A stretch of 64,000 nt of DNA. Source: an uncultured Candidatus Thioglobus sp. GTDB lineage: Bacteria > Pseudomonadota > Gammaproteobacteria > PS1 > Pseudothioglobaceae. Positions 1 to 6,932 of the stretch are shown here, piece after piece. The stretch covers positions 62,001 to 126,000 of the forward strand of contig FXLX01000002.1 of NCBI GenBank assembly GCA_900180385.1, in the 5' to 3' direction. The stretch's first letter is position 1. Each line of letters starts with the position of its first letter. Position numbers and translations under genes: made by a program. A model generated the notes under the pieces. It searched no databases, was not told where the DNA came from, and saw only the letters and a list, made by a program, of their open reading frames with translations.

Positions 1-6
1 TTTTTT

Positions 7-13
7 GTTAGGT
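7..13 (-). other. First core site (R'') of an attC cut by the window edge
   Basis: On the minus strand ACCTAAC, a perfect RYYYAAC box, lies just after the AEC transporter stop codon and is followed by AAAAAA. The other attC sites here place R'' in the same position after the gene. The rest of the site is outside the window, so this is a prediction from position and seven bases. Confidence 0.5.
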
Positions 14-17
14 GTCT

Positions 18-974
18 TTATATAAGTTTAGTCATTGTTTCCAACAAGAAAGATAAGCTAAATACAGTAATTAATAAAGAAATAATAATGGAAACAGCAG
101 TATGCTCTTGAAAATATTCAAACTTGTTTGCAAAAACATAAACTCCCGCACCAATTGGTTGAGCGGACATCAAAATTGCTACAATTAAATATATATCTGT
201 AGATTCCATTCCAAGCCAATAATAACCAACAATAAAAGTAACGAAAGGCTGAATGAATATCTTAATAGCAATAATAGGGCTTAAATCTATAATGTTTTTG
301 ATGTTTATGTGAGATTTTGTATCTAAACCTGACAAGCCGATACCTAGTGCAAATAGAGCAGTAGGTCCTGCTGCTCCAGCCAAAAATCCAGTAAATATTT
401 TTAAAATATCTGGCAGTGGTATTGCAAAAAAAGAGAAAAACATGCCTGCAATAACAGACAATGTTAGTGGATTTAATAAAATTGTTTTTATAGCGCCCAG
501 CAATATAGAGGAGCCTGACTTCTTTTTCCCATCATTACTAAATACACCATAAGTTATAATAACAGCCATAATTGCTGGTATATTGTGCAGGATAGTTGCA
601 ATTGCAGCGGGAACTGCCGCCGCCTCTCCAAAAGCAGCAATTGCGATAGGCACACCCATATAGCCAGTTGTACCATAACATGCGGCCATTGCAACTATAG
701 AAGACTTAGGCGCACTTATCGACTTAAACATCGATAAAACTATACCCAACATATAAGCAACAAATATGCCTGCTAAAGTTGCAATTACAAACTCCCAATG
801 TAATAACTCTGCTGGTTTAGCTTGGGCGATAGATAGAAACAGTAATGCAGGTAACGCAACAAATAAGACATAGTCATTGATCAGCTTTCCAGCATCTTTA
901 GAAAATTTATTTTTCTTTGCAAATAAATACCCTGCAAGTATAACAAGGAAAATTGGTATCACTATCGACAGCAT
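18..974 (-). CDS. AEC-family membrane transporter
   Basis: Predicted carrier of the auxin efflux carrier (AEC) family, which moves small organic or amino-acid-like anions across the inner membrane. The 318 residues are almost wholly hydrophobic, with about ten membrane segments in two halves, a length typical of bacterial AEC proteins. It begins at the ATG of a TAATG overlap with the upstream HMGL-like gene, preceded by GGAGG, so the two are probably translated together. Being second in the same cassette suggests that it carries the substrate or product of that enzyme; this is inference. The stop codon is followed within a few bases by an attC core site. Confidence 0.8.
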   Translation of the reverse strand: MLSIVIPIFLVILAGYLFAKKNKFSKDAGKLINDYVLFVALPALLFLSIAQAKPAELLHWEFVIATLAGIFVAYMLGIVLSMFKSISAPKSSIVAMAACYGTTGYMGVPIAIAAFGEAAAVPAAIATILHNIPAIMAVIITYGVFSNDGKKKSGSSILLGAIKTILLNPLTLSVIAGMFFSFFAIPLPDILKIFTGFLAGAAGPTALFALGIGLSGLDTKSHINIKNIIDLSPIIAIKIFIQPFVTFIVGYYWLGMESTDIYLIVAILMSAQPIGAGVYVFANKFEYFQEHTAVSIIISLLITVFSLSFLLETMTKLI

Positions 975-2224
975 TATACAACCTCCTTGATATTGTTTTT
1001 TGAAGCCAAACTTACTACTTCATCAGCCAGCCTCTTTGAGGTCCAAGAGTGTTTAGTGTAAAAATCAATTAATGAAGTATATATTTCTGCGTAATCGTCT
1101 TTTATTTCTTTAAGTTCGCTCTGCATAGTAGCCTGTAAACTACTTATAATTTTCTTAAAATCAGACTCAGACAAATCAATTTCTGGATAATGTTCTTTAA
1201 TAGCCATTTCAATAGTGACTGAATGCAATCCCGGATAATTCACAAAATAATTTTTCTTTTTCTTGATTTCAAGAAAATCAGGAATATTAAGTACACCAAA
1301 ATTTGAATCTGTTTCCAACACCCCTCTTACTGGCTTAAATACATTAGGCGTTTGCAGAAATACTTTCTCGCTATAACGGGCGATAGTAGATAGTTCTTTT
1401 ATATTTATATTGCTTGAGCCAACGCTTATATTATTATTTTTGCATATATTAACAACTTGTTCGATTGGTGCTATTCCTGATCTATTTCCAAATCCAGACA
1501 ATGACCCTTCCAACATTTGAAATCCAGCCTGAATAGATGCAATTGCATTGGCGACTGCTAAACCTGTATCATTGTGAGCATGTAAACAAAATATTATCTC
1601 TGGATAATCAGAAATAAGTTGTGAGCAAAATTGATGGGTAATATGAGGTTGCAGAAGACCAACTGAATCATTAATGCGAATAACACTAACGCCTAAATTT
1701 ATAGCGATATCTATTTGTCGACAAATTTCTTTGTATTTCTTATCGTTATATTCACCTCTAAAGTTATTTAATATACTAGCCTTAAATTTTTTTGCCCCCA
1801 AACTCCTAAAAGACTTTATAGCATTTTCAAAAGTGTTTTGAGACTCTTTATATGTAATCATTCCAAAACTAAAAACTGTCTCTTCTATATTTTTTCTCAA
1901 GTATTTTTGTGATGAAAAATGCTCAAATGCCGTTTCCCAACAGTTAAGTAAAACAATAAATGTAGCCTCTACATCTTTCGGTATTTCTTTTTTTTCCTTC
2001 ATAGAAAACAGACCCTCCCACACATCTGGAGATTCAGGCCCACAACCTACGACAAACTCCCTAATGCCTACTTGTGACATTTTTTTAAGTAACAAGCATT
2101 TATCTTCATTACTTATTGGAAAAGGATAGCGTTCAACACCTTCCCTTAATGTCTCATCAATTAAATAAGGAACCTTAAAATCATTAAATCTAAGTCGTAT
2201 TTTTTTCTCATTGCAATTTTCCAT
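974..2224 (-). CDS. HMGL-like (DRE-TIM barrel) acyltransferase/lyase
   Basis: A 416-residue enzyme of the HMG-CoA lyase / isopropylmalate-homocitrate synthase superfamily. These make or break a C-C bond next to a carboxylate using a divalent metal. Seen: DETLREG at residues 23-29 (counterpart of the family's D-x-TLRDG motif), the metal-binding HAHND signature at about residue 215, and the glycine-rich GSLSGFGNRSG soon after. The last 100 residues do not resemble the leucine-feedback domain of LeuA as far as I can judge. A clear ribosome site (AAGGAAATAATT) precedes the ATG. It is the first gene of a cassette and overlaps an AEC transporter gene. The exact reaction cannot be named. Confidence 0.75.
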   Translation of the reverse strand: MENCNEKKIRLRFNDFKVPYLIDETLREGVERYPFPISNEDKCLLLKKMSQVGIREFVVGCGPESPDVWEGLFSMKEKKEIPKDVEATFIVLLNCWETAFEHFSSQKYLRKNIEETVFSFGMITYKESQNTFENAIKSFRSLGAKKFKASILNNFRGEYNDKKYKEICRQIDIAINLGVSVIRINDSVGLLQPHITHQFCSQLISDYPEIIFCLHAHNDTGLAVANAIASIQAGFQMLEGSLSGFGNRSGIAPIEQVVNICKNNNISVGSSNINIKELSTIARYSEKVFLQTPNVFKPVRGVLETDSNFGVLNIPDFLEIKKKKNYFVNYPGLHSVTIEMAIKEHYPEIDLSESDFKKIISSLQATMQSELKEIKDDYAEIYTSLIDFYTKHSWTSKRLADEVVSLASKNNIKEVV

Positions 2225-2279
2225 AATTATTTCCTTTGATTTCTCTCAGTTAAAATACCTATTAGATGGAGGGATTAAC

Positions 2280-2369
2280 ACATAACGACCAAGCTCACTT
2301 GCCGACAAAAGCAGGGTGTAGCGTAGCGAAACGGCGCTTTTGGCGGTCAAGTGCAGTGCCTTGTTAGGT
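2280..2369 (-). other. attC site of the ATPase cassette
   Basis: On the minus strand ACCTAAC (R'') at 2369-2363 and GTTATGT (R') at 2286-2280 bound a 90-bp imperfect palindrome. Inner arms include GCACTTGAC and GGCAAGTGAGC, with TTTCGCTACGCT in the apical part, as in the attC at 4123-4195. R' departs from GTTRRRY at one base. It lies 11 bp beyond the ATPase stop codon. Confidence 0.85.
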
Positions 2370-2379
2370 GCTTTTTTAC

Positions 2380-3907
2380 TCACAGTGCCTGCGCCTCAAT
2401 GAACACTCTCATATCATTAATTGATGTTTGAAGCTGGTCATCTGTAAATCTTGCATTATGCGTATTTTCTGGATGATGTATTTGGTGGCGAATATATTCA
2501 CTGACTATTTTTTGCTCCGACATTAATTCTCCATTACGACTAATTTTTATATATTCAATAGTGTCTTTCCCGTCTTTGTAGTCAGTTAATACCTCTTCAC
2601 TCTCTATAAAACCATATAGCTCGTTATGATATTCATCATTGGATTCACCAAAAGCCAAAAAATTAACTTCATTCAATGATGGATATGGAAGCTCGTTTTG
2701 CTCGACGGAAACTACTTCTTTTAGTTGTTCACTCTTTATAAGCTTTAAATGCTCAAATCGGAGCATCTTAACAATCGATGGGCTATGAGTCGTCAGTAAA
2801 ACCTGAGTGTTATCTGATTCAGATAGCTCTACAAATGCTTCAATTAGCTTTCTTTGGTGACTGGGATGCTGTGAAGTCTCCGGCTCTTCGATAGCATAAA
2901 TTATGTCTGGGACATTGTTTTCGTTTTTTCTTCTTTCCGCTTCCGCACGGAAGAAATTTAATAATATAAGCCGCTTTACACCACTACCCCTTTTGTTGAT
3001 CGGTATATCTTCGTCTCCAGTTATTGAGACACTTTTGAAAACGTCGACCCATTTCAAACTCTCGGGGCTTGGTATTACAGGGGTTAAACTATTTGCAATA
3101 TCTGGATTCATTTCATTCAGTTTTTCCAGAGTTTGATCTGCAACCTCTTTTAGTTTTGTCTCTACCTCGGCAGCAACTTGATTCAAGCTATCCATTAGCT
3201 TTTGATCTTTAAGGATTTCTTGAACAGCAAGCTTCATCGGGTTCTGAATTTCACTATCCCCATCGCTATTTTTTCGATCAGACTGAAAAAGTGAATATAA
3301 TGGAAGATAGGTTTTTAATTGATCCCATGTGTTCTTGGCGTCGATCTTCGCCAGTTCTATGTCAATATCTTCTAATTCAAGGTTTTCCGAATGAAAGCCC
3401 CAAATGGCTTTACGAATTTCTGAATTCTTAGTTTTATCCTCGCAAACCATTTCATTAGTAAGCAGCCTCTTAAGGTCAGCTTGTTTTTTTTAGAAGAAGT
3501 TCTGAACATGCTGTGTTCGTGGGATGGTAAGCCTTGACGTAAACCTTTTCTTTTCCCGCGTTAGAGTACTTCTTGAGAATAGTAAGCTTTCCGTCACTAT
3601 TAAGAAGGTACTCATCTTCTAAACGTGTAGGGTTCGTTGCATCAATTGTTAGCTCAGCAGGTAAGTCACCGAAGACTACCCCTATGTTAATCTCGGTGTT
3701 TCCATCTTCTTTGGATTTCTTATTAACATCATCCTTATCCATTTTAATGATTCCCTTGCCTTCATTAAAGAAAATATCTAGGGCTTCAAGAATTGTGGAT
3801 TTTCCGATGTCATTTTTTCCGACAAACACATTAAGATCATTGAAATCAATGGAGATCTCTTCACTATAAGATCTAAAGTTTGAGAGAATAAGTTTTTCAA
3901 TTTTCAT
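2380..3907 (-). pseudogene. OLD-like AAA/ABC ATPase, frameshifted in an A8 run
   Basis: One gene broken in two. The 5' part (3476-3907) has a P-loop, GKNDIGKST at residues 30-38, after an SMC/RecF-like start. The 3' part (2380-3450) carries the signature-like RGSGVKR, the Walker B stretch IIYAIEEPE (residues 183-191 of that part) and the H-loop TTHSP (220-224). No TOPRIM nuclease is visible. Removing one A from the eight at 3484-3491 joins both parts through ...LLLKKQADLKRLLTNEM..., giving about 508 residues. The C-terminus ends in IRHQIHHPEN, an R-x4-H pattern reminiscent of HEPN ribonucleases. Such ATPases are common in phage defence. It fills one gene cassette. Whether the break is real decay, slippage-rescued or a sequencing error cannot be decided here. 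Confidence 0.75.
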
Positions 3908-3960
3908 TCTTAAATCGTCCTTAATTTTAAAGCCAGCTACGGAACTCGACTGGCACTTAA

Positions 3961-4128
3961 CGGTGGGGTTGACATGCCAATTGTATCAGCATATTAGAGG
4001 CTAGCCTCTTTTTTATGCTGGAGAATTGGTCAGGTCTAACGCTATGTTCGAAGGTGCTTCGCACCAAGAAGATAGCGTTAGACCGCAGGTCAACTCCACC
4101 GTTCACACGGCTCGAAGTGCCGTGTGAA
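3961..4128 (-). repeat. Gene-less cassette, copy A (168 bp)
   Basis: Bounded exactly by two G^TT cut points: the one ending the PIN cassette attC and one at CACCG^TTAAGT. Together with its flanks (3958-4129) it matches 5630-5801 over 172 bp with five differences. It has no credible ORF. It is built of nested hairpins: a 145-bp outer palindrome with arms of about 19 bp (3959-4103), an inner GGTCTAACGCTAT...ATAGCGTTAGACC hairpin, AGAGGCTAGCCTCT, and a terminal GTTCACACGGC...GCCGTGTGAAC hairpin. Read as a cassette, almost all of it is recombination site. Confidence 0.75.
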
Positions 4129-4195
4129 CGATTTAGCTCACCTGATGCTTTTGAGCGTAGCGAAAAAAGCTGTCAGGTGCAGCGCCTTGTTAAGC
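4123..4195 (-). other. attC site of the PIN cassette
   Basis: Minus strand: GCTTAAC (R'', perfect RYYYAAC) at 4195-4189, then AAGGCGCTGCACCTGAC, TTTCGCTACGCTC, and CATCAGGTGAGC, ending at CG^TTCACA. CACCTGA pairs with TCAGGTG. The R' box lacks RRRY because its TT and beyond come from the following gene-less cassette. The site overlaps the last codons of the PIN gene. Confidence 0.8.
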
Positions 4196-5167
4196 ATTTG
4201 CCTCTTCCGGTTCAGCTTCTTTTAGTTTTTCTTTTAATTTATCGTTTAACTCTGGCTCTAATTTTTCACCATGATTGTCCAACAGGGATTTATAAAACGC
4301 ATAAATATCTTGATCATCTAGAATCCAGCCCACTTGATTGTTCGTAAAGCATATTTGAACTAGCTCATTAACTTGTGATTTATTGAATTCTGCATATTTT
4401 TCGAGCTTTGAAACGGCATTGTGTGTATTGGCAAAATTGCCACTATTTACCAGTGCACGTATAGAAAGCTCTTTTTCAAGCTCACTAGCTAGCTTAATGT
4501 CAGGATAATGTTCTTTAAAAAACTGAGAAAGACGACGATAAAATTGTACTTCTTCATTTTTCTTTTCTTGCCATTCGTCACTCAAGAAATCTTTTAATTT
4601 ATTGTCATCAAGTACCGAGTAATAATCCTTGTCGTCTGCGACAAGGTGTAATTTTTCATCATCAGTTACCGACTCAAGCAACGCCTCCCAATTAATAGCA
4701 TCTCCTAGTGACCCATCTTTACCAGGTGGGTTCTTAACGTCCATTCTTAATCGTGCTTTATCAACCAGCTTTTGTGTGGTCTTGACAAGCTTTGCTTTTT
4801 TGAACAATTCTTCTATCTTTTGATCTGCTTTAAGGGTTCTAGCAGCCACGTCATCATTTACCTTTTTTATCAAGGAAGAGATTTTTTTATCAAAGTCTTC
4901 CTGCAGTTCTTGTATCTGCGGATACTCTTCATAGTCTTTACAAATCTGAGGAAACTGTGGCTTTGTTTTTTGCTCTTTTAGTTTTTTGACGGCATCAGAT
5001 ATTTTTGATTCTCGATTACGCCTGAACTCATCTTTTACTTGCTCTGTAATCCATAACGTAACATCACCTTTCTCAATTAGAATAGCTAACTTGTGAATCT
5101 CTTCAAGGTCATTATTTGAAAGGTGGAAAAATGATAAAAAAATATTTGTGTCTATAAATAGATTCAT
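4190..5167 (-). CDS. PIN-domain protein (DUF4935-like) in a gene cassette
   Basis: A 325-residue protein with a PIN-like nuclease fold at the N-terminus: MNLFIDTNIFL with D6, an acidic ITEQVKDEF stretch (E42, D46, E47), a second half with GDAINWE (D156) and LVADDKDY (D178, D179). These acidic residues are where PIN ribonucleases hold metal. Residues 55-145 are strongly charged and likely coiled-coil, separating the two halves as in DUF4935-type PIN proteins. The C-terminal 100 residues end in a Lys/Glu-rich tail. GGAG lies six bases before the ATG. No antitoxin gene accompanies it, so it need not be a VapC-type toxin; an RNase role in defence is inference. Confidence 0.65.
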   Translation of the reverse strand: MNLFIDTNIFLSFFHLSNNDLEEIHKLAILIEKGDVTLWITEQVKDEFRRNRESKISDAVKKLKEQKTKPQFPQICKDYEEYPQIQELQEDFDKKISSLIKKVNDDVAARTLKADQKIEELFKKAKLVKTTQKLVDKARLRMDVKNPPGKDGSLGDAINWEALLESVTDDEKLHLVADDKDYYSVLDDNKLKDFLSDEWQEKKNEEVQFYRRLSQFFKEHYPDIKLASELEKELSIRALVNSGNFANTHNAVSKLEKYAEFNKSQVNELVQICFTNNQVGWILDDQDIYAFYKSLLDNHGEKLEPELNDKLKEKLKEAEPEEANA

Positions 5168-5183
5168 AGCCTCTCCATAAGAT

Positions 5184-5281
5184 GCTTAACGCCCCATTAA
5201 GAGGCAAAAAATAGTTTGCTATAATGTTTGAGGAACGAAAACAGCAAACTGTTTTTTGTCCTTTTGAATGGCTTGTTATAA
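5184..5281 (-). other. attC site of the VOC cassette
   Basis: Minus strand: TTATAAC (R'') at 5281-5275 and a perfect GTTAAGC (R') at 5190-5184. Between them CAAGCCATTCAAAAGG pairs imperfectly with CCTCTTAATGGGGCG, and ACAGTTTGCTGT and AGCAAACTAT make inner stems. R'' begins six bases beyond the VOC stop codon. Confidence 0.8.
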
Positions 5282-5286
5282 CGCAC

Positions 5287-5613
5287 TTACTCAGGAATAA
5301 AATTAACTTCAGGCCATATTTCGTTTATTTCATCAGCTTGTTGCTGTGCACTAAAACGCTCCCATACGATACCGTTTACATCAGTATCTTGGCTAAACTC
5401 TTGTGCGGATGAGTCTTCCCAGCCTAAGTGACGTAATTCCCCAGGTTTACAGGTTGAATCTTGTCTGACTGATACATTAAGTGCCTCAGTTCTCCATAAT
5501 GCATACTCGTTTAATACAAATGAACATGGTTCTACGCCTAAACGAGTAGTGTAATCTTTAATCGTTTCTTCAACATTATCTGTAGCGATCGCGATATGTA
5601 ATTTATTCACCAT
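5287..5613 (-). CDS. VOC-family (glyoxalase/bleomycin-resistance-like) protein
   Basis: A 108-residue single-domain protein of the vicinal oxygen chelate superfamily, which binds a metal and acts on or sequesters small molecules. Visible: the opening strand KLHIAIATDNV with His6, the strand ELRHLGWE with His62, and GIVWERF with Glu85, the positions where VOC proteins hold metal ligands. The open frame extends 55 codons upstream into the gene-less cassette, but the ATG at 5613 has an excellent AAGGAGG seven bases ahead, so I start there. Small VOC proteins are frequent integron cassette cargo. The substrate is unknown. Confidence 0.75.
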   Translation of the reverse strand: MVNKLHIAIATDNVEETIKDYTTRLGVEPCSFVLNEYALWRTEALNVSVRQDSTCKPGELRHLGWEDSSAQEFSQDTDVNGIVWERFSAQQQADEINEIWPEVNFIPE

Positions 5614-5632
5614 ACCTCCTTGTGCGTTATAA

Positions 5633-5800
5633 CGGTGGAGTTGACATGCCAATTGTATCAGCATATTAGAGGCTAGCCTCTTTTTTATGCTGGAGAATTG
5701 GTCAGGTCGAACGCTATGTTCGAAGGTGCTTCGCACCAAGAAGATAGTGTTAGACCGCAGGTCAACTCCACCGTTCACACGGCGCGAAGCGCCGTGTGAA
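5633..5800 (-). repeat. Gene-less cassette, copy B (168 bp)
   Basis: Second copy of the 168-bp element, about 97% identical to 3961-4128. Two of the five changes lie in the terminal hairpin at 5773-5801: in copy A the positions form a T-T mismatch, in copy B a G-C pair. It follows AATAG^TT on its upstream side, which does not look like another attC. It may therefore be the first cassette at the attI end. Confidence 0.75.
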
Positions 5801-5990
5801 CTATTATTATAAGGATATATTTCCTTATATTGCGATATTAAAAATAAAACCTGTAAAAAATGGTCAAATTCTACCTGTTTTTAACATAAAATTTAATTTT
5901 TACCTGATATTAGATATTTAGGTAAAACTTAATTTACATGATTTAAAATTAAGCATCCATGATAACAGAAAACAAACCTATTATTGTGCG
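5801..5990. other. AT-rich junction between cassette array and nusB
   Basis: About 190 bp without a gene. It contains AAGGA...TCCTT (5811-5826), an inverted repeat TTTTACCT/AGGTAAAA (5898-5905 and 5920-5927), and several ACCTG words. By array polarity an attI site would be expected here, but I cannot recognise one. The repeats could equally be regulatory or terminator remnants for the nusB operon. Confidence 0.35.
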
Positions 5991-6416
5991 CTAAGCGTTA
6001 ACTTCAGTACTACGAAGCTCTTTGGCAAGCTGATCTAATGAGGCATTAATTAGCTTAAATGCACCTTCAGCGCCATATAATTTGGCAATTTCAAGCGCTT
6101 CATTAATCACTACTTTGCAAGGTACTTCAATACTATTTTGAAGCTCATACACACCCAAATAAAGCACTGCATGTTCAACCGAACCCAGCTCGTCTGTCTC
6201 TCTAGAAATGGTCGGTGCAATCAACTCATCAAGCTCTATTCTATTTTTTAAGATATTAATAAATAGATTTGAAAAAAAGGCTTTAGAGATCTTACCTTCT
6301 TTTTGATTTAAAAACTGTTGTTCAATTTGTAATATTTCACCGCCTGAAACCATATACTGATAAAGCGCTTGAACGACACGCTCACGAGAGCGCTGTTTTG
6401 GAGTTTTAAATGCCAT
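5991..6416 (-). CDS. nusB: Transcription antitermination factor NusB
   Basis: A 141-residue all-helical RNA-binding protein of normal NusB length. With S10/NusE it binds boxA RNA and keeps polymerase elongating through rRNA operons. The arginine-rich opening KQRSRERVVQALYQ (residues 7-20) is the RNA-contact helix, and the EHAVLYLGVYEL and VVINEALEIAKLYG stretches are typical. It is the last gene of the riboflavin operon, starting three bases after ribH with AGGA within the end of ribH. This ribH-nusB pairing is widespread in proteobacteria. Confidence 0.95.
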   Translation of the reverse strand: MAFKTPKQRSRERVVQALYQYMVSGGEILQIEQQFLNQKEGKISKAFFSNLFINILKNRIELDELIAPTISRETDELGSVEHAVLYLGVYELQNSIEVPCKVVINEALEIAKLYGAEGAFKLINASLDQLAKELRSTEVNA

Positions 6417-6419
6417 AAT

Positions 6420-6923
6420 TTAAAATTCCTGTGAGTCTGCTTGTTGCATCAAATAAAGCATTTCAATCATGGCCATGGCAGCCTCTTCACCCTTATTACC
6501 TTTGTAGCCACCTGCACGACCAATAGTTTGATCCATATTAAGCGTTGTTAGCACACCAAATGTTGTTGGAATTTCATAATTGTAAGAAACCTCTGCAATA
6601 CCTTTTGAACATTCATTGCATACATATACGTCATGCGGGGTTTCACCTTTAATAACCGCACCTAAAGTCACAATACCGTCATATAGGTTTTTGCCATTTT
6701 CCTTCTGGGAGGCAAGACGCTTAGCCAATAATGGAATCTCGAACGCACCAGGTGCATAAAATACATTAACATTATTGGCATCAATGCCGTATTTATCCAG
6801 TGTTTCTTGCGCTGCAGCTAACAGCTTATCACCAATATCTTGGTAGAAATAACCGACAATAATAGCAACTTTACTGTCTTTTAAGAAGTCACTATTTGCA
6901 TTTTTATCAAATTGAAATTTCAT
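6420..6923 (-). CDS. ribH: 6,7-dimethyl-8-ribityllumazine synthase
   Basis: Makes the penultimate riboflavin intermediate from 5-amino-6-ribitylaminouracil and 3,4-dihydroxy-2-butanone 4-phosphate; cytosolic, usually a 60-mer or decamer. The 167 residues show GAFEIP (59-64) and GAVIKGETPHD (88-98), with the catalytic His97. Both substrates derive from pathway steps encoded nearby or elsewhere: RibB activity is supplied by the gene directly upstream. AAGGATTCGA precedes the ATG. Confidence 0.96.
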   Translation of the reverse strand: MKFQFDKNANSDFLKDSKVAIIVGYFYQDIGDKLLAAAQETLDKYGIDANNVNVFYAPGAFEIPLLAKRLASQKENGKNLYDGIVTLGAVIKGETPHDVYVCNECSKGIAEVSYNYEIPTTFGVLTTLNMDQTIGRAGGYKGNKGEEAAMAMIEMLYLMQQADSQEF

Positions 6924-6932
6924 TCGAATCCT

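Larger units (their letters stand above)
1..5800 (-). mobile_element. Integron-type gene cassette array (no integrase seen)
   Basis: A run of leftward genes, each followed at its 3' end by an imperfect palindrome with the core-site pattern of an integron attC: RYYYAAC on one side and GTTRRRY on the other. Taking the G^TT cut points gives these cassettes: 5633-5800 (no gene), 5190-5632 (VOC), 4129-5189 (PIN), 3961-4128 (no gene), 2286-3960 (OLD-like ATPase), and one from 2285 past the left edge (HMGL-like enzyme plus AEC transporter). Genes in cassettes normally read away from attI, so the attI end should be at the right, next to nusB. No integrase lies there. It may be an array without its own integrase, or intI may lie elsewhere. 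Confidence 0.8.

Noticed and set aside
4015..4347. Rightward open frame across the noncoding cassette and PIN gene end
   Set aside because: No ribosome site, no family resemblance, and it crosses an attC and the 3' end of a real gene.
5614..5778. Upstream extension of the VOC reading frame by 55 codons
   Set aside because: It runs through the hairpins of the gene-less cassette, and an AAGGAGG site marks the internal ATG as the true start.
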